Shown in pieces: positions 30,764 to 38,758 of a stretch of DNA of 64,000 bases. A model generated the notes under the pieces. That model did not search any database, was not told the origin of the DNA, and worked only from the letters and a program-made list of their open reading frames with translations. This DNA comes from Pseudomonas bharatica CSV86 (GTDB taxonomy: Bacteria; Pseudomonadota; Gammaproteobacteria; Pseudomonadales; Pseudomonadaceae). Location of the stretch: the NCBI RefSeq assembly GCF_000319305.2, contig NZ_AMWJ02000001.1:2209001-2273000 (forward strand). Direction: 5' to 3'. Both the position numbers and the translations under genes were made by a program. Every line of letters begins with the position of its first letter. Position 1 is the first letter of the stretch.

Positions 30764-31570
30764 TCATACTAAATGGGCATTCCACACCAGTAGAACCCGT
30801 GCCTGAATGTAGGTCATATCCCTACGGATCAGCCGATCCTTGTGCCGAGGGTTGTCCGAAATCATCTCGAAGTGCTCCTCATCAGCCACCTGCAGGCGCT
30901 TGATGTAGAGAAGGTCATCCCAGACGAAGAGGTAGATCCCGTCGCCCACGAACTCGCGGACGTTGATGTTCACGATCAGCGGGTCGCGGTGCTTGATGGT
31001 GGGCTCCATCGACTGGCCCCAGCCGGTGACCAACTTGAGGTGGAAGTGCTCTTCGAACTCAACGCCCAGCTCCCGTAGATGGCTCGGGCTGACGCGGATG
31101 TCCTTGAGCAGCTCTGGAAAGTCGTGCGCGCTCTGACCACCGCCCATCGATGCCCGGACATCGTAGTGGGCAATCCAGACCTCATCACCTACCAGGCCTG
31201 GGCGGGAGAAGTCAGCCTCAATCACGTTTGACGGTTGCGGCTCCTCAGCTGCTGCGAGAAGCCGGCGGCGCGCCTCTTCTGAAAAGCCTTTTCCGCTCTT
31301 CGCGAGCATCTGCTTCACAAGATCGACCATGCTCCGCTCAGGTGCGGCAGTTGGTTCAGGCGCCGGCGAATTCAGGAGCAGCTCGGACTGGTCCACGCCC
31401 AAGGCTGCTGCCATCGAGGCGATATCGGCCAGGGTCGGCTCGCGAGTGCCGACCTCATAGTTGCCAACCCGGGATTGGGATTTCCAGCCGCAGGCCTCCG
31501 CAAGCTGGGCCTGGGACATCCCTTTGGCTTTTCTCAGGCGCTTGATGCGCTGGCTCAATGATTCGTTCAT
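30764..31570 (-). CDS. CI-like repressor, XRE plus S24 peptidase
   Basis: A 268-residue repressor maintaining lysogeny. N-terminal helix-turn-helix: SQAQLAEACGWKSQSRVGNY (about 19-38). C-terminal S24 self-cleavage domain: nucleophile Ser in GWGQSMEPTIKHRDPL and Lys in LLYIKRLQV. RecA-stimulated cleavage would induce the phage. Divergent from cro. Confidence 0.93.
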   Translation of the reverse strand: MNESLSQRIKRLRKAKGMSQAQLAEACGWKSQSRVGNYEVGTREPTLADIASMAAALGVDQSELLLNSPAPEPTAAPERSMVDLVKQMLAKSGKGFSEEARRRLLAAAEEPQPSNVIEADFSRPGLVGDEVWIAHYDVRASMGGGQSAHDFPELLKDIRVSPSHLRELGVEFEEHFHLKLVTGWGQSMEPTIKHRDPLIVNINVREFVGDGIYLFVWDDLLYIKRLQVADEEHFEMISDNPRHKDRLIRRDMTYIQARVLLVWNAHLV

Positions 31571-31648
31571 GCGCGGAATTTCATCACGAAACGAAATACC
31601 CGGCTTTCACTTATTGTGATTGCAACTAACACGATGCGTGTTTATCCT
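31571..31648 (+). promoter_or_regulatory. Right promoter/operator region between cI and cro
   Basis: For cro: TTGCAA (31620-31625), 17-base spacer, TATCCT (31643-31648). The spacer holds the palindromic AACACGATGCGTGTTT (31628-31643). ATCACGAAACGAAAT near the cI start is a weaker related site. The same motif recurs at 28021-28060. Confidence 0.6.
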
Positions 31649-31673
31649 TCGGTCATCAATGGAGGAAGACCGT

Positions 31674-31889
31674 ATGAACCAAGTCCGAACGATCCGCGAA
31701 AGGGCTGGCGTTACCCAGGCAGCGCTGCGCCGTCAGCTCGGCTGGAATCAGTCCCGCCTGGCGAATTACGAATCAGGCCTCAGGAACCCAGGCCTTCAAG
31801 AGGCACGCCAGATCGTGGAAGCGCTGAACGTCCTGGGAGCCAGTTGCGCCCTCGATGATGCGTTCCCGCCGGCACAAGTCGCCGCCTAA
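31674..31889 (+). CDS. Cro-like regulator
   Basis: A 71-residue helix-turn-helix protein (ERAGVTQAALRRQLGWNQSR, then LANYESGLRNP). First gene of the rightward early transcript, opposite cI, so it is the Cro counterpart favouring lytic growth. GGAGG lies upstream; an ATG at 31659 overlaps it and is less likely. Confidence 0.85.
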   Translation: MNQVRTIRERAGVTQAALRRQLGWNQSRLANYESGLRNPGLQEARQIVEALNVLGASCALDDAFPPAQVAA

Positions 31890-31919
31890 CCAATTCCAAC
31901 TGCAAGGAGCTACTCCCGC

Positions 31920-32108
31920 ATGTACGCCAACCGCAATCACCTGCATGACCGCGAGATCAAGGTCCGGGTCGATGAGGACACGTTCAATTTGATCCAAGCG
32001 CTTGCCGCGTACCACCGCACCCAGCGTGCCGTGCTGTGCCGCGAACTGCTCGAAGCGCAGCTGGCTGCCCTGGCTTCGGAGAATACCGGCGATCAGACCG
32101 CAGCCTGA
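31920..32108 (+). CDS. Ribbon-helix-helix-like protein
   Basis: A 62-residue protein with the pattern of an Arc/MetJ fold: strand EIKVRVDEDTF, then helices NLIQALAAYHRTQR and AVLCRELLEAQL. Probably DNA-binding, early regulator in the CII position, though not CII-like in sequence. Confidence 0.65.
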   Translation: MYANRNHLHDREIKVRVDEDTFNLIQALAAYHRTQRAVLCRELLEAQLAALASENTGDQTAA

Positions 32109-32126
32109 AGGCCGCGAGGAGGCCCT

Positions 32127-32306
32127 ATGCCGACCGAACAATTCGGTCTGGATCCGGGCTCGATGGAATTGCTTGAGCGAGAGGCGATGAGAAGGGGGGT
32201 AACCCCGGAAGCGCTTGCTGCCGAGTTGATCGATCGAGAGCTGGCCAGCCGAACGAAACCTCGAAACGCGAGGGGGACGGTCACGCCGTTCCAGCGCAGG
32301 GCCTGA
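32127..32306 (+). CDS. Small CopG-like protein, 59 aa
   Basis: MPTEQFGLDPGSMELLEREA, then MRRGVTPEALAAELIDRELA. Helix pair like the ribbon-helix-helix class. AGGAGG is upstream. Likely a second early regulator. Confidence 0.55.
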   Translation: MPTEQFGLDPGSMELLEREAMRRGVTPEALAAELIDRELASRTKPRNARGTVTPFQRRA

Positions 32307-32389
32307 CCAGGCCCTGATAAGCCCGGAGAGCGGGCATCTACTGCTGCCCAAAGTAGGCAGCTATCCACCTCAGCGTTACGGGGGAAATC

Positions 32390-32458
32390 ATGCATACCCG
32401 TGCACATCCTTTCAGCCAAGCCTCCTTCCAGCTGGCGCCGTCAGCGAAGAAGGGCTGA
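32390..32458 (+). CDS. Possible 22-aa leader peptide
   Basis: MHTRAHPFSQASFQLAPSAK, two more residues, stop one base before the replication gene start. GGGGG precedes it. May couple translation to the next gene. Confidence 0.35.
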   Translation: MHTRAHPFSQASFQLAPSAKKG

Positions 32459-32459
32459 C

Positions 32460-33452
32460 ATGCAATACACCGTCACGATCAACCAGGCGAAGGCGCTCGA
32501 GTGGGGGCTCAACTCCCAGCAGGCGTTGCTCTTCGCGTTTGTCTACGAGGTACCCAGCTGGGCGAACTCGATGAAGACTGACGCAGGGATTTTTTACACC
32601 CTCAGCAAAGCGAAGATCATCGAGGAACTGCCGCTGCTGACCGACAAGCCTGACACTGCGTACCGCCTCTTGAAGGCGCTGAGCGAGGCCGGCTTGATCG
32701 AACTATCGAGCACTTCCAGCGTCACGCTGATCAGGCTGACCGCGAAAGGGAAGGAGTGGAACCGAAAGCAAGATGGGTCGGAAAAATATCCGACCTCTAA
32801 GAAGGCGAGGGTCGGAAAAAAATCCGAGGTGGTAGGTCGGAAAAAAATCCGATCTGGGTCGGAAAAATCTCCGAGCGAGGTCGGAAAAAAATCCGATCCA
32901 AGGTCGGAAAAATCTCCGACAAATCAGGATACCAGTGATCATGGTACCAATCAGGGTACCAGTCACAGTTTGCAGGACGCTCCGGCTGCGCCGCAGCAAC
33001 CTGCCGTGCTGGCGGTCGTTCCGGTCGAGACGCCACGGTGTGAAATCCCAGCCGACATGCCGGGCCCGAAAGATCCATCCTGCAAGACCTACAAGTCCTG
33101 GGCCAACTACGCGATGGCCTACCGCAAGCGCTATGACGCCTGGCCAGTATGGAACGCTCGGGTCGCAGGACAGATGGGTCAACTCGTCGACCGCTTGGGC
33201 GTCGCTGTCGCACACCACGTCGCTGCTTTCTTCGTGGGCATCAACGACTCCAAGCTCATCAACGGCTGCCATGGACTTGGCGACTTGCTTGCGAGGGCTG
33301 AGGCCTACCACACCCAGTGGGCGACCAACCGCCAGATGAATTCGACGACGGCCCGTCAACTGGAGCAGACCCAAGCCAACCTGAACGCCGGCCTCGAGGC
33401 CGCGCAGCGAATCATGGACCGCGCCGGAGGTCAGTCGAATGAATTCCTCTAA
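32460..33452 (+). CDS. Phage replication initiator (O-like), carries the origin
   Basis: A 330-residue protein. The N-terminal winged helix (SQQALLFAFVYEVPSWANSM; DTAYRLLKALSEAGLI) should bind the iterons. The Lys/Ser-rich linker at about 105-160 is coded by the iteron array. The C-terminal part (KTYKSWANYAMAYRKRYDAW) probably recruits the host helicase or its loader. Position and embedded origin match lambda O. Confidence 0.8.
   Translation: MQYTVTINQAKALEWGLNSQQALLFAFVYEVPSWANSMKTDAGIFYTLSKAKIIEELPLLTDKPDTAYRLLKALSEAGLIELSSTSSVTLIRLTAKGKEWNRKQDGSEKYPTSKKARVGKKSEVVGRKKIRSGSEKSPSEVGKKSDPRSEKSPTNQDTSDHGTNQGTSHSLQDAPAAPQQPAVLAVVPVETPRCEIPADMPGPKDPSCKTYKSWANYAMAYRKRYDAWPVWNARVAGQMGQLVDRLGVAVAHHVAAFFVGINDSKLINGCHGLGDLLARAEAYHTQWATNRQMNSTTARQLEQTQANLNAGLEAAQRIMDRAGGQSNEFL
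32777..32919 (+). repeat. Six palindromic iterons (putative replication origin)
   Basis: Copies begin at 32777, 32811, 32836, 32858, 32880 and 32903. Consensus GTCGGAAAAAAATCCGA, with TCGGA and TCCGA as inverted arms and an A-rich centre (AAAAATCT in two copies). Spacings are 34, 25, 22, 22 and 23 bp. Lambda has four such iterons in gene O. Three looser repeats of the GGTACCA type follow at 32928-32965. Confidence 0.85.
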
Positions 33453-34236
33453 CCGCATGGCGCCCGACCAGATTGCCCGCTTGGCTCTGGCCATCTGCGC
33501 AACTGCCGAGGCTTTGGGGCAGACCGTCACGCCGACGGCAGCCGAAGTCATGGCCGACGACCTGGCTGACTTCCCTCCGGATGTCGTCGCCGCTGCGCTC
33601 AAGTCCTGCCGCCGGGAGCTGACTACTCGGCTGACCATGGGTGCGATCTTGCAACGCATCCAGGCTGCTGACGGCCGCCCAGGGAAGGACGAGGCCTGGT
33701 CCATAGCGCTTTCCGCCAGCGATGAATTCGAAACCGTGGTGCTGACCCAGGAGATTCGCCAGGCCATGTCCGCTTCGAACCCCATCCTTCGGGCCGGCGA
33801 CAAGGTTGGAGCACGCATGGCGTTCATTAGCTCTTACGAGCGCTTGGTCACTTTCGCGCGATCCGAAGCCAAACCGGTGAAGTGGGAGGTCTCTCTGGGC
33901 TGCGACCCCCAACGGCGAGTCACCGCGATCGAGGGTGCGGTTCGTTCGCAGTTAATCAGCCACGAAACCGGAACCCGGTATCTGGCTGACCTTCGCCTCG
34001 AACCGATCACCAGCGAAGGGCAGGCCATCGCTGGCTTGCTCACCGGCGAGGTGCGCCCGCAGGTGTCGCCTGAGCTTCGCGCAAGGCTGGACCAGGTCCG
34101 CGCAATTCTCTCGGCGAGCAATATCCGGAAGGACCAAGCCCGTCGCAAGGAGGCTCAGCGCCACCGCGTCGAAATCTATCTCCGTAAGCGTGAAACACGA
34201 ACTGCGATCGCCAACTATCTCGGGAGCGCCCAATGA
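33439..34236 (+). CDS. Replication-associated phage protein
   Basis: A 265-residue helical protein overlapping the O-like gene by 14 bases, where lambda has P. Features: MADDLADFPPDVVAAALKSC and RRELTTRLTMGAILQRIQA, with a basic end (RRKEAQRHRVEIYLRKR). No Walker motif, so not a DnaC ATPase. Helicase loader by position only. Confidence 0.6.
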   Translation: MNSSNRMAPDQIARLALAICATAEALGQTVTPTAAEVMADDLADFPPDVVAAALKSCRRELTTRLTMGAILQRIQAADGRPGKDEAWSIALSASDEFETVVLTQEIRQAMSASNPILRAGDKVGARMAFISSYERLVTFARSEAKPVKWEVSLGCDPQRRVTAIEGAVRSQLISHETGTRYLADLRLEPITSEGQAIAGLLTGEVRPQVSPELRARLDQVRAILSASNIRKDQARRKEAQRHRVEIYLRKRETRTAIANYLGSAQ

Positions 34237-34703
34237 AACCACTGATCACTTTGCAAATGCAGCCTTGCCCAGTCAGTTGCGTATCTACCTGCATGGCGAT
34301 GATCGTCGAGCGGCCGGCGGCCGACTTGATCAAAGAGTTCCACCAGGCCTACCGGGATGGTGCCATCACGCTTCGCAACATGCTGGAGTTCCTCGGCGTT
34401 GGCTACACCGCGTTCTACAGCGTGGACTGCCCGCCGTTGGCTGACGAAGGCGTGTATCTGTGCACAGCGCCGTCGCTGAACATCCAGGCAGGAAATCACC
34501 AGATACTGATTGAGGTTACGGACGGCGGCTACTTCGTCTTCGACCCGGTCCAGGGGCGCGAGGGCCGGATGTTCTATGTCGCCCGGGGTAAGGGCGAAGG
34601 TGACCCACTCGCAGTTGACCTCGGTGGGTTCGTGGTCGATGCCTTCATCTCGCGAGACTGGATTCTTTCTGCTCGCAATGGGCAGCCTGCGGAGGCCGCA
34701 TGA
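34233..34703 (+). CDS. C39-peptidase-like protein
   Basis: A 156-residue protein with a papain-like triad pattern: CPVSCVSTCMAMI near the start, NHQILIEVT and FVFDPVQG later (Cys-His-Asp order). Such proteins recur in early operons of Pseudomonas phages. Target unknown. ATGA overlaps on both sides. Confidence 0.6.
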   Translation: MKPLITLQMQPCPVSCVSTCMAMIVERPAADLIKEFHQAYRDGAITLRNMLEFLGVGYTAFYSVDCPPLADEGVYLCTAPSLNIQAGNHQILIEVTDGGYFVFDPVQGREGRMFYVARGKGEGDPLAVDLGGFVVDAFISRDWILSARNGQPAEAA

Positions 34704-35170
34704 CCGAGAAGATCAGCGTCAACAGCCAGGCCAAACTGTCCGAGGCCGTGACCATGCTCACCCGCATGTTCCGCGACAAGAAGTTCGTCGTGGTCAGCAT
34801 GCGCCCGGGCAAGGACCGCACCCTGGACCAGAACGCTCTTTGGTTCGCGATGTACGAGCGGATCGCGAAGTCCACCGAGATGGGTGATGTGGAGGACGTC
34901 CGCCGATACTGCAAGCTTCACCACGGTGTGCCGATCATGCGCTCGGCCAGCGCCGAGTTCCGTGAAGGCTACAACCTGGCGCTGCTGCACCTGCCGTACG
35001 AGATCAAGCTCCGCTGGATGGGCGCTTGCGCCATGTTCGGTCCCGACGGGTTCCCGGTGACTCGCCTGTTCAATCGCGAGCAGGGTTGCATGTACACCGA
35101 TCGCATCGCTGTCGAGTTCACAGCCAAGGGCGTGTTCTTCGGTGATCTGCTAGGGGAGGAGGCCGCATGA
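34700..35170 (+). CDS. ninB: NinB/Orf recombination mediator
   Basis: A 156-residue protein of the NinB (lambda Orf) family, which loads recombinase onto SSB-coated DNA. Typical: KKFVVVSMRPGKDRTLDQN, ALWFAMYERIAK, and DVEDVRRYCKLHHGVP. In order with ninG as in lambda. Confidence 0.88.
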   Translation: MTEKISVNSQAKLSEAVTMLTRMFRDKKFVVVSMRPGKDRTLDQNALWFAMYERIAKSTEMGDVEDVRRYCKLHHGVPIMRSASAEFREGYNLALLHLPYEIKLRWMGACAMFGPDGFPVTRLFNREQGCMYTDRIAVEFTAKGVFFGDLLGEEAA

Positions 35171-35772
35171 CCCTGGCCAAGGAGATCAAGCCGAAGAAGT
35201 GCAGGGCGCCAGGTTGTGGAAAGCCCTTCAGGCCAACCATGAGCACCCAGAAGGTGTGCAGCATCGCTTGCGCCCGAGCCATAGCCAAAGACCCGAAGCT
35301 CCAGAAGATCGCGGCTAAGGCCATCACCAGGCAGGCCCGGGAAGACCTCAAGGAGAGACGGGAGAAGCTCAAGGATCGGCGCGAGCATATAGCCGAAGCA
35401 CAGAAGGTGTTCAACGCGTACATCCGCGAGCGAGACGCTGGCCTGCCATGCATCAGCTGCGACTCGCTCCCAAGCGACCAAGACCTCATCACCGGCAGCC
35501 GCTGGGATGCCGGCCATTACCGGTCGGTAGGCGCTTGCCCGGAGCTGCGCTTCGAGCCGCTTAACGTCCACCGGCAGTGCGTCAAGTGCAACCGGAACCT
35601 GTCGGGTAACGCGATCGAGTACCGCATCCGCCTGGTGAAGCGTATCGGCGCCCACCAGGTCGACTGGCTAGAAGGGCCTCATAAGCCCCAGCGCCTGACC
35701 ATCGAAGACCTGCAGGCCATCAAGGCGCTGTACAGGCAAAAACTTAAGGACCTTAGGAGGGCAGCAGCATGA
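35167..35772 (+). CDS. ninG: NinG/Rap recombination nuclease
   Basis: A 201-residue NinG (Rap) protein resolving branched recombination intermediates. Zinc-binding N-terminus (KKCRAPGCGKPF, VCSIACA), a helical middle, and an HNH-like C-terminal part with CISCD, GHYRSVGACPELRF and HRQCVKCNRNLSGN. Confidence 0.92.
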   Translation: MTLAKEIKPKKCRAPGCGKPFRPTMSTQKVCSIACARAIAKDPKLQKIAAKAITRQAREDLKERREKLKDRREHIAEAQKVFNAYIRERDAGLPCISCDSLPSDQDLITGSRWDAGHYRSVGACPELRFEPLNVHRQCVKCNRNLSGNAIEYRIRLVKRIGAHQVDWLEGPHKPQRLTIEDLQAIKALYRQKLKDLRRAAA

Positions 35773-36455
35773 TCTACTCGAATGTATCCGGAGCAGTGGT
35801 TGCCGCCCTGGCGGCAGGTGAGAAAGGCGCGGCGAAGGGCCAGGCCTGGCAGAAGCTTTACAACCCGAACGAGGAGGAGGGCGGCTGCCTCGCTTCGCTG
35901 TCGTCCACCAGTGGAGATCTGGACCGAACCCAAGTCGACTACTGGTTGGCGGCGCGCATTCACCACCAGCTGATCCCGCGTCACTGGGACGCCTTGGTGG
36001 CGAAGTACGGCACCAGCAAAGCAATGAAGGTCAAGGCGATCGCTGCGGTGAAGCCGTTGATCCCGAGCCCCGCCAAGCCACTGTTCGTGTTCAAGGCAGT
36101 CACGGCCTGGGCCATTCCTAAGCTACCAGGGGCATCGCGAAAGGGTGGCAAGGCGGTATCTGTGGACATTCCACTGGATACTCCGGCATGGCGTCGAGAG
36201 GCCCTCATCAGGGCCGCGGTTGCTGCTGGAGTCGCTGGCAAGAAGCGCGTCGAGGCCGTGGAGGAAGATGTGATCATCCTGCCCGACAGTTTCTACGACA
36301 TGAACACATGGGATCTGGATGCCGCACCTGAGTCCACCCGGCGGCGCTGGAGGGCAGATATCAACGAGAGGTTGAACGAGCTGGTGGCAGAAGCGCTAGG
36401 GGAGGTTCAGCGCATTCTGGAAGCAGAAGGGTTGCTCATGAGTCACGCCGCGTAA
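35769..36455 (+). CDS. Protein at antiterminator Q position
   Basis: A 228-residue protein ending just before a pR'-like promoter, as Q does in lambda. Segments: GGCLASLSSTSGDLDRTQVD, ARIHHQLIPRHWDALVAKYG and a helical C-terminus. No zinc finger seen. Late-gene activator by position; sequence alone does not prove it. Confidence 0.6.
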   Translation: MIYSNVSGAVVAALAAGEKGAAKGQAWQKLYNPNEEEGGCLASLSSTSGDLDRTQVDYWLAARIHHQLIPRHWDALVAKYGTSKAMKVKAIAAVKPLIPSPAKPLFVFKAVTAWAIPKLPGASRKGGKAVSVDIPLDTPAWRREALIRAAVAAGVAGKKRVEAVEEDVIILPDSFYDMNTWDLDAAPESTRRRWRADINERLNELVAEALGEVQRILEAEGLLMSHAA

Positions 36456-36462
36456 TTGGCTG

Positions 36463-36491
36463 TTGACACCGGTGAGCGATTGAGCGAAATT
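36463..36491 (+). promoter_or_regulatory. Candidate late promoter pR'
   Basis: TTGACA (36463-36468) then a weak AT-rich -10 (around GAAATTAT, 36486-36493), right after the Q-position gene. It would give a transcript of about 70 bases ending at the terminator at 36537, like the lambda 6S leader. Confidence 0.45.
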
Positions 36492-36536
36492 ATCACCATC
36501 CTGTCATTCCTGCGCGTGTTGAGGAGTGGCACACAT

Positions 36537-36562
36537 AACCCGGCCATCGTGTCGGGTTTTTT
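36537..36562 (+). terminator. Terminator after short leader (tR'-like)
   Basis: AACCCG / CGGGTT stem, 10-base loop, TTTTTT. Nearly identical in sequence to the terminator at 44156. Confidence 0.8.
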
Positions 36563-36746
36563 GTTGCCCGTAGGAAAGCGCATGCGGTTGTCTACCACGG
36601 CTATTTCAAGCATCTTCGCCGCTGATCGCTATAACAGCCAAACCTCGCGGCATAGGCGCCAAAAAAGTGGTTGAAAGGTGCTGAACGTTTTGATCTCACT
36701 TTGCTTCTGATAGTTTGCTAACAAACAACCATGGAAGACCGTGATC

Positions 36747-37256
36747 ATGAAAACTTTTATCGCTGCGGCGATTTTCAGCCTCTTTGCCGCCTCAGCTGGC
36801 GCGGCCGAACTCTCTGGCGCCATCGGCGCAACTGGCCAAGGTGGCATCACTGCCCGCATAGGCCTTGGCTTCAACTGGGATAAAACCTGGCTCGAGTCGA
36901 GCACCGGGCGCCTAACTGGCTACTGGGATGCAGGTTACACCTACTGGGAAGCAGGCGATGCTTCTGGTGGTGCGCATTCGCTGTCCTTCTCCCCGGTCTT
37001 TGTTTATGAATTCGGCAGCGGCAACGTGAAACCATTCGTTGAAGCGGGCGTCGGTGTGGCGGTGTTCTCCGGCACATCAGCAGGCGATCAGGAGTTCGGT
37101 TCTGGGTTCAACTTCGAAGACCGGATCGGTGCAGGCCTGAAGATCGGGGAGACCCAGAAGGTGGGCATCCGAGCCATTCACTATTCCAACGCTGGCATAA
37201 AGCAGCCCAACGACGGTATCGAGTCGTACTCGCTCTTCTACAGTCACCAGATTTAA
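36747..37256 (+). CDS. pagL: Lipid A 3-O-deacylase PagL
   Basis: A 169-residue outer-membrane beta-barrel enzyme that removes the 3-O acyl chain of lipid A. Signal peptide MKTFIAAAIFSLFAASAGA. The catalytic His and Ser are in IHYSNAGIKQPNDGIE near the C-terminus and the Glu is in the same stretch; the last residues form the closing strand. Alternating aromatic strands (GYWDAGYTYWEAG) fit the barrel. Own promoter region upstream and terminator downstream: a lysogenic-conversion gene. Confidence 0.88.
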   Translation: MKTFIAAAIFSLFAASAGAAELSGAIGATGQGGITARIGLGFNWDKTWLESSTGRLTGYWDAGYTYWEAGDASGGAHSLSFSPVFVYEFGSGNVKPFVEAGVGVAVFSGTSAGDQEFGSGFNFEDRIGAGLKIGETQKVGIRAIHYSNAGIKQPNDGIESYSLFYSHQI

Positions 37257-37278
37257 CATTTTCTGCGTAGCTCCCCTT

Positions 37279-37301
37279 GCCCGCCTTGTGCGGGCTTTTT
37301 C
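37279..37301 (+). terminator. Terminator after pagL
   Basis: GCCCGC / GCGGGC stem, 5-base loop, TTTTT. Followed by TCTGGAG, the ribosome-binding site of the next gene. Confidence 0.85.
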
Positions 37302-37318
37302 ATTTCTGGAGATCTTGG

Positions 37319-37690
37319 ATGGACCCGACCGACCTCGGCCCAGGCACAGCCACCTGGCTGGGCGGAACGGGCACCGTATTGCTGGGCGGCTTTCTGTGGC
37401 TGCGCAAGTTCCTTTCCAAGGACGCCACAGACCGCGCCATGGACAATGCCGACATCGGCACGGTCCGCCGGCTGAATGAACTGCTCGACTCCGAGCGCGA
37501 GGCCCGCAAGTTGGCCGAGGCTCGCGCCGACCAGTTCGCTAAGGAGCGCAACGAGCTTGCAGCAGCCGTAGGGCGGATGGAGGGGAAGATCGAAGCTCTC
37601 ACCAGCCAGGTGGGCCAGCTCACCGAGAAGGTGACCACCCAGAGCGCCGAAATCTCCCGGCTTCGCTCCCAGCTTGGAGGCACAGCCTGA
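37319..37690 (+). CDS. Membrane-anchored coiled-coil protein, possible holin
   Basis: A 123-residue protein with one N-terminal membrane helix (TATWLGGTGTVLLGGFLWLR) and a long coiled coil (ERNELAAAVGRMEGKIEALT). First late-position gene; a holin or holin-associated role is possible, but the lysis genes lie 26 kb downstream. Confidence 0.55.
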   Translation: MDPTDLGPGTATWLGGTGTVLLGGFLWLRKFLSKDATDRAMDNADIGTVRRLNELLDSEREARKLAEARADQFAKERNELAAAVGRMEGKIEALTSQVGQLTEKVTTQSAEISRLRSQLGGTA

Positions 37691-38007
37691 TGGACAAGTG
37701 CGCAATTGAATTCATTGCTCGCCGCTGGTGGCGCCGGGCTGAGGTGTGGGTGATTGCTGCGTTGCTGATCGCAGGTGGTGCAGTTCTCGGCTGGCAGTCG
37801 GCCTACTGGGCCATGGCCAGTACCCAGGCCCACCAGGTAGCCGAGATCCGTGCTGCCTACGATGCAGCTATAACAGAGCGCGACCAGCGCCTGGATGAGT
37901 TGACCCGGAAGGCCGAGAGCGCAGCAACCAAGGCGTCGAAAGCCGCGACCACCGCCACCCAGGCCGCCGACAAGGCTGATGAGGCCCTCAATCGGGTAAG
38001 TCCGTAG
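37690..38007 (+). CDS. Single-helix membrane protein with coiled coil
   Basis: A 105-residue protein: basic start, membrane helix VWVIAALLIAGGAVLGWQSA, then an Ala/Lys coiled coil (TKASKAATTATQAADKADEA). ATG overlaps the upstream stop by one base. Spanin-like outline, but Rz is present elsewhere. Role unknown. Confidence 0.55.
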   Translation: MDKCAIEFIARRWWRRAEVWVIAALLIAGGAVLGWQSAYWAMASTQAHQVAEIRAAYDAAITERDQRLDELTRKAESAATKASKAATTATQAADKADEALNRVSP

Positions 38008-38008
38008 C

Positions 38009-38045
38009 CGCGCCACAAAACAGAGTTGCTCCGTTTTGTGGCGCG
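38009..38045. terminator. Strong hairpin between convergent genes
   Basis: CGCGCCACAAAAC pairs perfectly with GTTTTGTGGCGCG. The A4/T4 steps within the stem could let it serve both strands. Confidence 0.65.
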
Positions 38046-38048
38046 CAC

Positions 38049-38435
38049 CTAAGAGTGGTCGCTAAGCAGTTTCTCGATACTGTGCAGCTTGTACAAAAGC
38101 TCCATCTCCACTTCGAAAAGCCCTCTCGACCAAAGCTCACTGTGTGGACTTGTATCTGTCCGCATGCGGAAGTTCGCCGAGGTGCTTCTGACTGCGGGAC
38201 CAAAGTAGCATCGTTCGAGATCTGTTTTCTCAGCCTTGCGCCGGGAAAGCGTCTCGTGTTTTGCAGCCTCCTTAATCTCGGCTTTCAGTGTTACAAACCT
38301 TGACTTGAGAGAGTCGATGCTAGTTCCGGACAGCCTTGACTTGTCGGAAGCGTCGTTGATAAGACTTCGAGCTTCGTCATGCCATCGCTGCAGTTCAGCT
38401 TTGATTGCTACAGCCTCGTCTCGGTCAAAATCCAT
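38049..38435 (-). CDS. Hypothetical protein, 128 aa
   Basis: Helical, charged protein (AIKAELQRWHDEARSLINDA; RKAEKTDLERCYFGPAVRS). Minus strand among plus-strand late genes and lower in GC: an accessory gene. Function unknown. Confidence 0.6.
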   Translation of the reverse strand: MDFDRDEAVAIKAELQRWHDEARSLINDASDKSRLSGTSIDSLKSRFVTLKAEIKEAAKHETLSRRKAEKTDLERCYFGPAVRSTSANFRMRTDTSPHSELWSRGLFEVEMELLYKLHSIEKLLSDHS

Positions 38436-38486
38436 ATGCTCTCCTGGGGCAAGGTAGGTGTGCCGCAGGTGTGCGGCACTTCAGGA

Positions 38487-38702
38487 TCAAGGGCGAGGAT
38501 AGTTCAACCTTAGGCAAGCATTCTCTGCTTCTGCCTGGCCCACGAAGGGGCCTTCGACTTTGTGCCCTGTAGACCTTTCCTGTACCTCCCAATGAAAGGT
38601 GGAGCTGGTGCCGGTGTTTTGGCCGCCACTGTTCCCCTGCACACTTGCGGTAATTACTTTCTTTGCGGCGTAGCGCTCGTTCATCTTGGGCTCCTTGCTC
38701 AT
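38487..38702 (-). CDS. Hypothetical protein, 71 aa
   Basis: Start MSKEPKMNERYAAKKVITAS, then GTSSTFHWEVQERSTGHKVE and a Cys-containing end. Frame is open to 38744. Likely an accessory gene with its neighbour. Function unknown. Confidence 0.5.
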   Translation of the reverse strand: MSKEPKMNERYAAKKVITASVQGNSGGQNTGTSSTFHWEVQERSTGHKVEGPFVGQAEAENACLRLNYPRP

Positions 38703-38758
38703 GAGTGGATTGCCATCAATAGCGTCAACCTGCCCCGTTATCAAGCTGAGCGTGACTT

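Noticed and set aside
32777..32919. CRISPR array
   Set aside because: Repeats are palindromic 17-mers with 5-17 bp gaps inside a coding sequence; this fits iterons. No cas genes are present.
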